Positions 1 to 11,659 of a stretch of 64,000 bases of DNA are shown here, one piece after another; the first letter of the stretch is position 1, and every line of letters begins with the position of its first letter. The notes under the pieces are model-generated. The model did no database searches, was not told the origin of the DNA, and was given only the letters and a program-made list of their open reading frames with translations. The stretch is from Grifola frondosa (lineage: Eukaryota > Basidiomycota > Agaricomycetes > Polyporales > Grifolaceae), in NCBI GenBank assembly GCA_001683735.1, contig LUGG01000009.1:248001-312000 (forward strand). Direction: 5' to 3'. The position numbers were made by a program, and so were the translations under genes.

Positions 1-2219
1 ATGATTCCCGGAACTGCGCACGAAGTGGCGACGGTACCGGGGGGTTCGCGCTGGAATTCGGCACAGGCGTCGCCACGCTGGAAGGGTCATCTACCAAGCT
101 TTCAGGCCGCGACGGTGCATCGTGATAGACCGTATTACCGCTCACCGCACTGCGGCCGCTCACAGTTGAGATTGGGCGCTCATCCGAAAGCCCAAGTCCA
201 GAATCCAGCAACCCGGGATTAGAGCGCATATCAGAAGGGTCATGCACAGAGAGGCGCGCCCATGAACCGGGGCGAGAACGCGAGTCGTGACGTGAATGTG
301 AGCGAGGCAGTGGCGCGCGCGTATATCGGTCAGACTCTTCGAGCTCCTCTCGTGAACGGGGACGAGAAGTGTCTGCGAGGAAAGACATGCGCTTGAACCA
401 GCTTAGCCGTGCGATGTCTGCTAACCTGTCGAGACCCGAGACATTGCCGCCTGTACCCGTCACACTGGGTCCCGCAGTAGACTCCGACTCAGGCGAGATC
501 CGCTGCCCGAGCTCGCTGACCTTCACTCGGCGAGCAGTCAGAAGCTGTGCACCCTCTGACTCTTGCACATCGCTCCCAAAGCTACCTAATGATTTATCAG
601 ACGCCAGAGATCGCGGCTGTCCACTGGGTCTCGACTGTTCTGAACGGAGCGTGTTCGGTGGCCCAAGCCTATCTGGATCAAGGGGAGGGGGAGGAGGTAG
701 GGGTGACTCATGTTGCTGGCGTGGACTGGGTTGCACGACGCGGATAGAACTATGAGTAGGCATCTCCTCGCTCATGCGCGCAAGGACGTCTCGCGGGATG
801 ATAGGTTCGCAGGGTTTCGGCACACTACGGTGGGTGGACGCTGTGCCAGTTGCTACAGCCGCAGGAATGCTCACAAGTGTATCTGTGTCGGTTCTCGTCT
901 GCACCATATCTGTGGCACCGCTACGGCGGGTGAGGAAGGGATCTCCCTCTTCACCGCTTCCGCGGGGAGAGCCTTCGCCCGGTGTCCGACCCCCACCATT
1001 GTTTAGTATTCCGTCGGGATCGACCATCTCCCAACCAGTCCATATCGGCGTCTGTCTATTACCGCCCCGTGAAAAGAGAGTCGTTTGACGGTTCCAGAAG
1101 CTCGATGACGAATGTGACAGATCCGAGGCACGTCTGCGCCACCGCAAAAGGAATACTATCGCTAATACCACGAGCAAGAATATGGTGCCGAGGATACTGC
1201 CGAGAATGGCGCCCAACGTAGAGCGAGATATCCCATGTGAGTTGTTAGATTGCAGAGTGGCAGACGGTGTCAGCGATGAGAGCGTAGTCGATGAGGATGC
1301 CGAATTTGAAGACGTCAATGACGAACCCTGCGACGAGGTGGACGAGGTGACCGATGCTGAGGTCGGAGAGGACGTAAGAGAGGTAAGGGTTGTCGAAGGT
1401 GACGGCGTTTGAGTGGGTGAAGATGTGGATGGCGGCGGAGAAGTAAGCCCGCCATAGGTCCATGATCCATCGGTCCCTAGAGGTATCTACATAGGTCGGT
1501 CAGACTGGCACATCGAGTTAGAATCAGGGAGAAAAAATGGAAAATATGTGCGTGGTAGTGCAGTCTCGTGAAATGCAATCCGAGAGAAAAGTTGGGGACA
1601 ACTAAGAATAGACAGAGGTAATTGTAAATTCTTCTGGGTCTAGGGCAGAGTTGCATCCAACACTCGGAACGTTTCCCGCAGTAGGATCATCACATCCATC
1701 TAGAGAGAATTTATCCCACCACCCTTTGCGATGAATAGGATATCACTATATCCCTAACCCATGGCGTTCCTATAACACTATACCACAGATATATCTCAGG
1801 AAATACTCTGCGGTAAAGTCAAGCTAGTACGGAGCATCGGTGCACAGATTGCAGAGCACAGAGCATCGGTTCTCGACCAGCGAGTCAATCCATGTTATTT
1901 CAGCATGAGACAGCGCCACGTAGCATGTCATCGCAGAATTCAGAGACTCCTCGTCGCTCATAATTCCAAAATATTGGAGGAGTTGGCGGACAAGACGTCA
2001 CCAAAGTTAGCCACAGCACCTCAGACATCTGCAACTTGCAGGATATACGCACAGAGGACCCTCCGACGTAAGACAGATTTCAAGACTCACACTAGGGCCA
2101 TAGTAGGTAAGTGGCAAGCGCAAAATATCCGATGAGGTCGAGAGAGTGCCGTCGGGCTGCGTGATAACGGTAGTGGAGAGTGTGAGCCACGAGGGAAGCT
2201 GCTGTGTAGGAGCAGTCAT
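1..2219 (-). CDS. Ser/Thr-rich single-pass membrane protein (3' end cut by window edge)
   Basis: On the minus strand the proposed ATG is at 2219. Exon 1 runs to 2091 and ends in the residues TYYGPS at a GTGAGT donor. A 604-nt intron (2090-1487) follows, and exon 2 from 1486 opens with IPLGTDGSWTYGGL. Both ends are phase 0, and the joined peptide reads smoothly. The ectodomain then becomes a Ser/Thr/Pro-rich stalk, followed by one membrane segment (GSILGTIFLLVVLAIVFLL, near 1190-1140), a basic stop-transfer RWRRR and a long, polar, Ser/Pro-rich cytoplasmic tail that is open to base 1. This layout is common among Agaricomycete surface or sensor-like proteins. I infer a plasma-membrane protein with an O-glycosylated ectodomain; its function is unknown. 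No signal peptide is obvious, so an upstream exon (perhaps near 2300) is possible. Confidence 0.65.
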
Positions 2220-2689
2220 GAAATCTAGAAAATCGGCATAAAACGATAAGAACGCAAAGGAAAACGTTAGTAGAGAACGTGGGTATGTCCAATCTATAGA
2301 AGAACCGCTGAGCTTGAAAATTCATCGACGCAAGAATAGCACCGAGCGACTTACAGGTCGTAAATGTGAGCAGACGCCGTCGTGCGCTTCGTGATGCTCT
2401 CGGAAATGAGTAAAGAAGATACGGGGGGGAGGCGGAGGCGGAATGAAGGGAGGGCAAGACGGTAGAGAGCGAAGGGCAAAGGCTTCAGTTCAACCGTGGA
2501 CGCGCGCCATCACGTGTCTCGCGTTCACACGCGTCTGCGCCGTTCAAATGACTACTTAAGTTAGAAGTAGAACGGCAGTTGAGCTTGAGAACAAGTTAGT
2601 AATTTGTTCTCAAGCTCAACTGAGGCCGTGTCCAACAGTAGCACACTCCTTGTCATCGCCCACCACCACTACGTGAACAATTGTTGAAT
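2220..2689. promoter_or_regulatory. Divergent promoter region between membrane protein and dehydrogenase
   Basis: This 470-bp spacer lies between two head-to-head genes. It is GC-richer than the gene-poor DNA, with a block of purine-rich G runs near 2430-2460, and contains the 2576-2622 inverted repeat about 70 bp upstream of the dehydrogenase ATG. No convincing TATA box was found. Confidence 0.4.
2576..2622. repeat. Perfect 19-bp inverted repeat with 9-nt loop
   Basis: The left arm CAGTTGAGCTTGAGAACAA (2576-2594) is exactly complementary to the right arm TTGTTCTCAAGCTCAACTG (2604-2622), separated by GTTAGTAAT. Pairing ends sharply on both sides. It could be a dimeric transcription-factor site, an RNA hairpin in the dehydrogenase 5' leader, or a footprint of a small mobile element. 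Confidence 0.85.
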
Positions 2690-3687
2690 ATGGCTAGTAT
2701 TGTTGAGGTGTTGGCCGTGATCGGCGTACTGCTGCTTATACCCAACGTCTATCGCTTCGTCTCTTTCATTTGGCTGTATTTCCTGCGACCCTCGTCCATC
2801 CGCAGCTACTTACACGGTCCTGCCCCTTATGCAATTGTTACTGGTGCTACAGACGGTATAGGCAAGGCCGTCGCAGCGGAACTGTATGACAAGGCTTTCA
2901 ATCTCATCCTCCATGGCCGTAATGACGAAAAGATGCGCAAAGTCATAAATGAGCTCCGTGCGCGTGGGACACACGACACCGACATCCGTTACTTCCTCGT
3001 AGATGCTGCTCAGCCTGGACATGACTTCGCGCAGATGATGGAACCATACAAGGATTTGAACATCACTCTTGTCATCCACAATGTCGGTGGATCATATGGA
3101 CTCCAACCGGAAAGGTGTGTCGACTCTTTTTCATGGTGTATCTCATTAATAATCATGTTTTACCCCTCAGAATCGACGAGAGGAGCGAAGAACACATCCT
3201 CAGTGTAGTACACTGGAACGCTATCTTCCCACTCTTCCTCACACGAGCCCTTCTCCCGCGTCTCCGCGTGTCTGCCAAGCATGGCCCGGTGCTCGTCCAA
3301 TTCATTGGCTCTATAGCTGGTGACATTTCTCCTCCTCGCCTCCCCATCTACGCCGCATCCAAAAAGTTCCTTGAGGGTCTGACCCGGGGGCTGGACAATG
3401 ACGAGCGCTATTTCGGCACGCCGACCGGTGTGCGCTTCACCTACATTGCAGTTGGCGCCGTTGTATCGAACTCGTTGCGCGCAGACGTAAATCTCGGCCG
3501 CCCGACCTCAGAGACATTTGCCAAGACACTTGTGGCGCGCTCTGGTTGTGGCAAGCGGAGGGTGGCGCCGTACGTGGTGCACGCCATCATGCAGTGGGCC
3601 ATGGAGGCAATGGGAGAGGAGGTGGTAGATAGGTACTCTGCGGAGGAGATGGCCAATTTGATAGCTGCGGAGGAAAAGAAGGCTTAG
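2690..3687 (+). CDS. Short-chain dehydrogenase/reductase, very-long-chain 3-oxoacyl-CoA reductase / HSD17B12-like
   Basis: Two exons (2690-3114 and 3171-3687) with a 56-nt GTGTGT...CAG intron give about 313 residues. The N terminus is hydrophobic (about residues 5-35), as in ER-anchored members. Next comes the nucleotide-binding motif TGATDGIGK, then HNVGG at the usual NNAG position, then the catalytic Ser in FIGSIAG and the YAASK Tyr/Lys pair. This order matches classical SDRs, and the N-terminal anchor plus overall pattern suits the 17-beta-HSD12/3-ketoacyl-CoA reductase branch of microsomal fatty-acid elongation. Substrate is inferred only from this resemblance. I chose the ATG at 2690 because the earlier in-frame codons are not ATG. 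The frame is intact. Confidence 0.85.
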
Positions 3688-4139
3688 TTACCTCCACAAT
3701 ATCGATGGATTTTGTTTTCATTAGCCGTGTCGTGATTAGGTATATCGACGACCGTTCGAGCTATGTACATCTAACAATATTCGACTGATTATGTGAAGTA
3801 CGCTATGATCGTTGATCTCAGCATCCCATAATGATCGGTCTGATCGATCTCGAGTCCCCAGAGAGGTTCAGGTGTACTGTACGTATATACGTCGTGCGAT
3901 TCTCGGCGAGTAATTGATATCTGGCTTTCTCAGCCAATATTAAGCTTCTGTCCAAACGTCAGGTGGGGGCATTCACTAAGGGTCCCTACTGAACTTTTCT
4001 CCATAAACTCCCAGCGGTAACATATGTCTTTGCATTTATGCTAGATGCATACGTTTCTCACGTTGGACTCGCGGCATCCCTACGTTAGCAGCCTTTGCAT
4101 CTCAGTAATCTCCGATGTTTTCTGATATATTTGCTCGCA
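3688..4139. other. Intergenic, no gene seen
   Basis: AT-leaning sequence after the dehydrogenase stop. No reading frame with conserved motifs was seen on either strand. Confidence 0.5.
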
Positions 4140-4374
4140 ATGCAGGCATATCCAAGACTCGAGGAGTGCTATTGGCCTGAAGCTCTAGCAAATGCTACCG
4201 ACGCGCAACAAGCTTTTCAAGTGCTTGACCGTGCATCGGAAGGTCTGAGGCTGGTATCTGAAAGGTGAGAGTGATGTGCTGCAGAAGGTGAGATCATGCT
4301 CACAGGCCTACAGTGTGTGCAAAGTCATGAAATTGGATGGCTTCGACGACGACATTGAAGGAGGCCGCTTCTAA
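4140..4374 (+). CDS. Putative very small two-exon gene
   Basis: An ATG at 4140 opens a frame of about 41 codons ending at a GTGAGA donor (4265). An acceptor at 4313 leads in phase to a second short exon that ends in DGFDDDIEGGRF and a TAA at 4372-4374. The 49-nt intron has the size and borders normal for this genome, which is the main reason to report it. The product would be about 61 residues, with no recognised domain or signal peptide. It could also be the tail of a decayed gene, since the next 300 bases contain an enzyme pseudogene. No function is suggested. Confidence 0.25.
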
Positions 4375-4679
4375 AACGTTGACTCGTATGAATTCTATGC
4401 CTCTTCCGCCGGATTCTTGTACATGGCTTTTACGCCATGAAACTGTATAAAATTTGTAACTTCAACCTTTCTTAATATGCTGTCTGTAGTTCATACTCGG
4501 CAACTCATTATTCCCAATAATATCGGTAGTACAGTACGGTTGAGCGTCTTGTGAGCTGAAGTTTGGGTGAGCAGATTGAACTGAACTGAAGGGCCCTGCT
4601 TACCGGATAAAATACGCCAACTCCCGTACAGCACGCAAGAAATAACTACAACCGCGCGCGACCAGAAATTCGTAAAGAC

Positions 4680-5480
4680 TTGCTACGCTCTTGCAGAACA
4701 TGCCGAAGAATCTTTCCACTTGGCTTTTTTGGAATATGAATCGACGAATTCTACTTCGCCAGTGGGTCATTTGCACTGTGACTTCGCATCGGCAACGTGC
4801 TGCACATCTTGTTGCATCAGTATAGGCGTAGGTATCTGCAATGCTAGAACTTGCCTTTATGATGTTGGTCCGAATAGTAGAAGCAAGTGATTGTTCCCAA
4901 TAATTGCCCTTGCTATGTGCGGTTTCAGAACCACGTATGCAAGGGGGACTTCTCCGGAATAATTGTCGGGGATTCCCACAACGGCTGCGTCAGACACATC
5001 AGGGTGGCCGAGCAGATGTCCTTCGAGTTCCTACGGGAGACTTGCAGACCTTTCACTTTGATCAGTTCGTGAGAGGAGGTACAGGTATGAGGAATGTCGG
5101 CAGAGACAAATACAACCACAGACCTTGATACGGCCGATAACGAACATGTCTCCGTTCTCGCGGAATAGGACTTCATCACCAGTCTGCAACCAGCTGCGCG
5201 AGAGTGCATTTGTCAATTGAATATAAACTTCATGGTTACCATGAATTTAACGATCCCGTCAATGAAAGTATTCCGTGCCCTATATATACAGTCAGCAAAG
5301 TGCATATCGACCTTGCAGAACGAGGAAAATACTATCCGATACCTGGAGCCCGGCATTCGCCTGCTGAACCACTTCCACGCTGCACGCACAGACCACCCGC
5401 GGGAGGCAATGGAGAGCAACGGGATGTCATTCTTCACGCGCATCGGTGAGGGGTGTGCTGCATCTGCTACTTGCTCTGCC
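4680..5480 (-). pseudogene. Decayed 4-coumarate-CoA-ligase-like acyl-CoA ligase (C-terminal half)
   Basis: Read on the minus strand, ordered fragments of an ANL-family adenylating enzyme appear in different frames. GSAG and MPGSRYRIV near 5365-5325 match the GSAGxLxPG region. Then come LQTGDEV and GDMFVIGRIK (5205-5110), LIKVKGLQVS (5065-5036), ELEGHLLGHPDVSDAAVV (from about 5030) and IPKKPSGKILRHVLQER (4737-4687), the A10 motif with the catalytic Lys. Shifts are needed after MPGSRYRIV, between LQVS and ELEG (where an in-frame TAG also sits) and before the A10 motif. An intron remnant remains between GRIK and ELIKVKG. The N-terminal AMP-binding part was not found. Multiple independent lesions indicate a dead gene rather than one sequencing error. 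In fungi this family activates aromatic or fatty acids with CoA. Confidence 0.8.
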
Positions 5481-5639
5481 GCAACTTGGGGAGACTGATG
5501 TGGCGAAGTGGATTGAGTTTTGGAGGAGCACCGGATTTTTGCCCTTGTGATCGCCAATTAGCGTCAGGACACGATGGTTGTGAAGAAGTCTTATACAAGC
5601 TGTACTAACATGGTTCGATTGTACCCCCAGCTCCAGCGC

Positions 5640-6737
5640 ATTCCCGATTGTTCATGTACGCTTCGGGGCCAGGTTTATATCTGCTTTATGTATACAAGGT
5701 AGTTCAGCATCATTGCAGGAGCGAATTCCTCGTCTAGGCTCCAAATGAAATGCATTTCTCATGAGCAAACAAAGGTGCATTTACAATCTGACATATACCA
5801 CATGTTCCGAACGGCGGATAATACTTACGACGACCACATGCCAACTGTCTCGGAAGAAAAGAAGTAGCTGAGAGATGTTGTTGTTCTATATTGACCTGAA
5901 CAACAAAATCCATCTATACAAATGATCTGGGGTAATTTATTTGTTAGAAAGATACCAAGAATCATCGCACTGAGAGCTACGCAGCGCGATGATTCCCCGT
6001 ATCCCACATCCATGTCGAACAAAGGTGACATGAATGCAAGTATTGGCGACTAGAAGACGTAGCACATTGGTAATGCTAGAGAGCTAGGAAGTGGCACTGT
6101 CAATGATTGACCGAACTTCTCGAAATGAAGCAAACACACCTAAGCCAAAACAACTTAATGCTGCTCTAATGCTGCAGAACCACACACTAGACACCACCTC
6201 TAGCCGGCGATGGGCGTGCCACCAATTAAGGGGTCGCCCCATAGTCGGTCTCTCGACATCTCATTGGTTTAGTTGATTTGCAGACTATGCAACTAGGCCG
6301 ACGGCACTACAAGGGCGCACGAGCAGAGACTGGCGCAGCCAAATCCGTCAATGCGAGCAAAAAAACAAGTGAGAAAGACTTACGCTGGGGCAGCCTGACT
6401 CCGCTCCGTTAACAGCATAGTAGCAAGTCCCTCGAGTGACCCTGTTATACGATCAATGCTCGGCCAAGCAACTTCCACATGCAACAAACCCACTTACAGA
6501 GATATGCTGAACGACCACAGGAGCCCTCGTTAACGGCGAAGAACGGTCGAACGCATTGGACTTATATACCGCACGGCGGGAATCAAAAGCAACAAACCCC
6601 GCTCTGCTAATATTCATACTCCGCCAGAGCTCCGCGACGCGCAGTAATTGGCTTTACGCAGGACGAGCCTCGCAGCATTCGCCGCGGTGCATGGCGACCA
6701 CCTGGTGATTGCACCTGGCATATGGACAGGATAACTT
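5640..6737. other. Gene-poor spacer
   Basis: About 1.1 kb with only short frames and no conserved motifs. It may contain more of the eroded ligase upstream part, but nothing recognisable could be aligned by eye. Confidence 0.5.
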
Positions 6738-9431
6738 ATGATGGCAACTTCTGCAGCCGTCCCTGTTCTTGCTGAGCGTCTGGACATCCACAAGTCATGC
6801 AAAACCCTCGAAACTGTCGTGAACATCCTGAACGACTACTGTGAAGCTGCTAATGCTATCGTCGCGCTCCAGAAGAAGCTGGCGAAGGCCTTGCGGGAAT
6901 CGGCATCGATGAAGTGTACTGCGGATATCCCAGGTGCGTTCACCTTCATGCTCCGGCCCGCACTTTCATGAAACAGCGGGCGGTCCAGCGAACGCCTTGA
7001 ACACAAGTGCAACGATATTTGAGGCGCTTTCTGAAGTGGATTCTAAATTTGCCAAATTTGCGGACAAAGAATGTGACGGGATCAGCACAGAAGTGAAGAA
7101 GTGGTTTAAGAAGCTTTCAGTACGTTTAGTCTTTGTCGGATGTTATGTCTCCTATAGCTTTATCGATTGCAGAAAGCCGAGAAAGAACACGATGCGCGAC
7201 TAGCTACCGCCAATGGTAAGATCAAGGCCGCTGTACAAGCATACGAGCGGAAGGCCAAGAAGAATCCGCGCGATTTTGCTGAAGAACACACTCGTTACAT
7301 GAATTTACTTAGTACGTTAGGGCCTGAAGTTAACCAGGATAAATAGTGAGCCTTTTGAGCTACATTACGACATTATTCGCTTATAAAATGGACAGTGATC
7401 ATGCGCTGTTTGTGACACAACGGCACAGTTCAACAGTGTACAACCTAGCTGCATGTCTGTCTCGAATGGCAGATGCGGAATGGATGCGGTCGTTCGAGAG
7501 TGTCAGGAAGTTCTCGCCCACCATTGGTCAGCTCGGCGAATGGCGCGCTCTTTGCGAAGGGGGCTGGTCCGGTGATGTCCCTGGTGACCTGCCCGACTAC
7601 AATACGGGAAAGACAACGACCGAGCCTCGTCCGGTGAATGAGCACGACTCGGGAGAGATCACAGGGAGTCCACGTCCACGAGAGCTGATGCCTCCTACCA
7701 ACGAGAAACCTGCACCAGAATACTCTTCTCGAGATGCTTCCGAGCAAGAGAATGCCTCGAGAGCCGTGACCCCTTCTGGGCAATCTCCAGTCGCGCCACC
7801 TCAGTACTTCCCTGAACCAGGGGACAAGCCGGAACAGCATCTGGAGCGCAAGAGCCATTCGGCAACGTCGCTTGCTTCGCTCGCGTCCTTCCCGGCACCT
7901 CCAACCCACTTCCCGATCCCTCCGGTATCTGGAGCTAAGCTCGCTTCCCCGGCGTCTATCGGCCCTGCGAAAGAGACGGAAACCCCATCTGAGTCACGGA
8001 CATCTTCAGGTATGACGCCATTTCCACGCTTAACAGAGTCTCCAGTACAGGAGAGCGGGACCGAGACACCGGCTCTCACGGACGACTGGCGCTCCCAGTG
8101 ACGCCACATGCTGAATTAGCCACTCCCATCACATCTCCCCGTCTTACTGCAGCCAAGCCTTCTGTGGAGACTAGCCTTTCAAATGATAAATTGGTGTTGA
8201 AAATCGCGCCAACTGAAGAGAGCAGGGAGTTTACTGGCTCACGCTCGAATGTGCAATCCGCATCATCTCCAGTTAGCCCGAGCAGGAAAGCGGCCTACGT
8301 CGACGATGGCGAATTTGGAGTACGCAGGAGTATGGATGGTGGACAGCAACCCAAGTTAAGGGGAGCTGAACCGTCCTTGACCGCCGTCGTCGAACGTAGC
8401 GATACAGGCAAGAGCCAAGGCAGCGTGGTCGCTGCCCTGCGTGATCGATATGCTCGTCCGGTACGTGGTTAACTTGCATACCCGCTTCCCACTTTCGGGC
8501 TCAATATTCTGGAAGACTGTGCCTTCATCTCCGCCTCCTAGAGGCTTGCCGCGTTTACCCACGAGTGTCTCCAGTTTGGCAAATCGGTATGAGCCGGTCG
8601 CGCCTACTTCTCCGCGGCATGGCACAGGGTCGCCAGCACAAGAGCGCACACGTTCATCACTCGACTCATTCGCTCGTATGCCGGACCCCCCGTTCCTGAC
8701 AGAGGTGCTCCAACGGGCAGGCCCGGTACGCAGTACGCGCCCAATATATCCCAATCCACAGATGAGGTCAGTCTGCGTCGGCAGCGCATTGAGGCGCTGG
8801 AGGAGCTGGAGCTCAGAGAACGCGAGCACGATCTACGAATGAAGGAGCGCGAGATAGAGCAAAGGGCGAGGGAGCTGGACCGGGAACGTTTGCATTTACT
8901 GAATGCCCGAGGTGGTAGACCGGACGGATATACAAGCGACAGCTCTCGTGGGACGGCTACAAGGATATCCACCTCTCAGCGCCCCGTCGAGCTCCTTCAG
9001 CATCATTCATACTCACATAGCACTACTCAGCTTCTTCCACCGTCGTCGTCATCGTCCTCAAGCCGTCATCCTTCTAGTCAGCCAACATCTCCGATTAATC
9101 CACCGCCGACCATGCGCCCTACTGTGGGTGCGATGCGTGCTCTGTATCAAAGTATAAGGCTCGCAACATGCAACACTCTCCTGGTGATAGCCGTCCGCTG
9201 GAGCCACCGATTACCCTTCGCCCTGAGAAACCGAAGGGGTGGATCCGGCGCCTTAGCATGCCCGTCATGGGCAATGCATTCTCACTAGATTCCAAGAAGA
9301 TTAACGTGGGGATCGCTGGAGGGCCGGGACCGAGAAATAGTCTTTTCCTTGCTGAAGAGGATGGACGCTTACACATGGATCCAACTGGCGGTATCAGAAA
9401 TCGAAGCTCCACGAACCTTTCTCGGCGATGA
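6738..9431 (+). CDS. BAR/IMD-like (Ivy1-type) domain protein with Ser/Pro-rich and coiled-coil tail
   Basis: Exons: 6738-6933, 6977-7119, 7173-7345, 7396-8460, 8516-9431. The N-terminal 230 residues are helical and well preserved (LQKKLAKALRES, SKFAKFADKECDGISTEV, FAEEHTRYMNLLSTLGPE, VTQRHSSTVYNLAACLSR), matching the Agaricomycete BAR/IMD-like membrane-curvature family. A long disordered Ser/Pro/Thr region follows, then a Glu/Arg-rich coiled coil (LEELELREREHDLRMKER) and a basic tail with KGWIRRLSMPVMGNAF. Frame changes near 8097, 8725 and 9148 are each repaired by restoring one base, usually in a C or A run, and the sequence reads well across them. The likely role is membrane binding or shaping at the cortex or vacuole. 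Family assignment is moderately firm; the exact paralogue is not known. Confidence 0.75.
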
Positions 9432-9883
9432 TATATGTAATTTCCGAACAATTTCAAACGGCAACAATTGTTCTAGTCATCGCTGGATTATCATCTGGTC
9501 TGCTTTCTTCCGGCTTCTTTTCTTTTGTTGCCCGGTTCTATACCTCTTATTATTTACGTAGCTCCGGACCATAGTCTGACGCGCTTGTCTTCTATACCTT
9601 TAGCTCCTGATTCTTATATCATGCCCGTCACGCCGAATGTACGTTGTTACGATCTAGTCTATGCAATGAATATACCTAGTCCGAACTCACTATTATCTTG
9701 CGCAGTTCGATCTTCAGCCGCTCCTCGTGATGCGGGGTCTTGTTTTATGGCGCGCGAACATCGGATAGAGTTTATTTCCTCGCTTGACAAAGGAATGTCG
9801 GGACCTTATTCCGAGGGGAATTTCATGTCCGAGGCACATAAGGGATCGACGTATGTCGCACCATCCTCAACCCATTCCCCACC
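9432..9883. other. Intergenic region between BAR-like and F-box genes
   Basis: T/C-rich sequence with short open frames that show no motif. It probably holds the 3' UTR of the BAR-like gene and the promoter of the F-box gene. Confidence 0.45.
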
Positions 9884-11659
9884 ATGCGACAGCGACCTTG
9901 TCTTCCTGTGCCAACGGAGCTGACCGTCAAGATTTTGGTGAATCTCGACTTCCGCGACATTTCAAAATGCCGCGCGGTACGCCTCGTTCCGTATCCAGCG
10001 CCACTTGATGCTGACATAGTTGCAGATATCGAAAACGTTTAACATAATCATCGAGGCTACAGCCGCATTGCAATACACAATTAAGCTCGGCCTCGCCGGC
10101 TTTGTAGATGGGCGTCTTGATAGCCCTATGTCGATTTTGGAACGATCGGAGGAGTTCTTCAGACAGCAGAAAGCGTGGTCTAATCTTCATTTGACTCTCC
10201 AAAATTCCGTAGAACTCGACAGCAACCTACAGTGGGACTGTCGGCGAGCCCATCGTGAAGCCATTCTCGGCTTTCGAAAAGACGCAGGCCATTCTTCGCA
10301 GCCTGGCTTTACTGCGTTGGACGTCATATCTTTGCGGGGTCCCAAAAATGATCGGCAGTTTTGCAGTACTCTGCGGTTCGAATATCTTTTCGAGAAAGCC
10401 TGGGCAAACTCCCCAGAAGACTTGTTAATCTTGCAGGAGCCACACCATGGGTGCGTCTACGACAGCGAGAGCATTTTTTGCATGATGTTCAGCCGTTAAC
10501 TTCACACTGCTAGGGTAAATCAACTTGGTCTGAAAATTCTGTCGCTGCGAGACGGATCTCCCCATAGCCGAGCTCACAGCAGTCGCGTTGCATTTTCTCT
10601 GCCTCATTGGGTCCTCTCCCCATTCATCGCGCAATTACGCTTCCATGGCGACATGCTCGCAATCAGCATCCGTGTCTCCACACGAGCGGACTTGATTTTA
10701 TACAACTGGGTGGCAGGGTTAAGTTTGGTACGCCGCTATTCCTGACCCAGAGCAAGTCCACTGATGGCGGCGCATTTAGATTTTGCCCGGGAGCGCAAAT
10801 ATTGAGTATACCGATGCCCATTTGAAGCCTGATGGCTTGCTCTTCCTGAGCAGCGTTCAGACTTCACCTCGGCTTTCGGTGTCTATTCAAGTCTTATCCG
10901 TCAAATACCCGTTGCTAGACAGTGCACCTCAGCTACTGGCCACGTTGGGGCTTCCTCCTCTCGTGGACGGAATTCGTTCACTCGTGGACTGCTTGTTTAT
11001 CTCGGTGGATGGGCTCTTCTCTGAGCCAGAGAAGACTTCTCCGCGTGCAAGCTTTCGCCCATCGGATGTGCTGGTTGGACTTGAACTCCAATATAAACGG
11101 GTATCCTACCACACATACATCCTCCTACCAACTCTCCTATCCGTTATTGGTCATCGTTGTTCCGCTTCTTTCCCCGACGGCATCCTACCATGGCATTTAT
11201 GGGGACCTCAGTGCACACGAATTTTCAAACACGACTCGCAATCAGACCCAGTTTCAATTTATGCCTACCGTGCCGTGAGTGGTACGAAGGTTTACGACTT
11301 CAACCCGTATGTTCTCGCCGAAGAGGTAGATTCTGAGCGATCTTCTCGAAGATGCCATTGTCGTCCTTGGCAGATCATGACAGCGGCTACCACGCTCAAG
11401 GGGCGCCATTCAGTGGGCCTGTCACTACCTGCTTGCCGTATCGCGTGGCCAAGTTAGATTTTGCGCGGCCGATGGATTCGAATGATAGCGTGTGGATGTT
11501 TGAGGATGCTGATGGCTTCAAGGTACGCCCTCTCACTCGCTGATATTATTCAGGGTGATACTTACATGCTATGACTTTTAGTTTGCGCGTCTTCGCTCAG
11601 ACGCCGGTCGTCCTACTCAATTGGATCTGCACGCGCTGCGTGTTATCTCACTGACATAA
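9884..11659 (+). CDS. F-box protein of the Agaricomycete expansion
   Basis: Exons: 9884-9976, 10026-10450, 10514-10727, 10780-11522, 11582-11659. An F-box opens the protein (LPVPTELTVKILVNLDFRDI then SKCRAVSKTFN), the Skp1-binding module of SCF ubiquitin ligases. The rest follows the usual plan of mushroom F-box proteins: a short insertion, LILYNWVAG as the start of a WD-like propeller strand, then HLWGPQCTRIF and YRAVSGTKVYDFNPYV near the C terminus. One missing base near 11345 is needed to join the last long exon to MPLSSLADHDSGYHAQGAPF. The substrate is unknown. The ATG at 9884 was chosen because it is in frame with the F-box; the ATG at 9853 is not. Confidence 0.8.

Noticed and set aside
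369..1412. Long plus-strand frames across 369-1412
   Set aside because: They are shadows of the minus-strand Ser/Thr-rich coding sequence, which has a membrane helix and matching splice sites.
4887..5498. Plus-strand frames at 4887-5498
   Set aside because: They lie over the minus-strand ligase pseudogene and have no motifs.
8726..8766. A 41-nt intron in the BAR-like gene
   Set aside because: Reading straight through with one restored C gives a continuous, better peptide (GTQYAPNISQSTDEVSLRR), so an indel is more likely than a very short intron.
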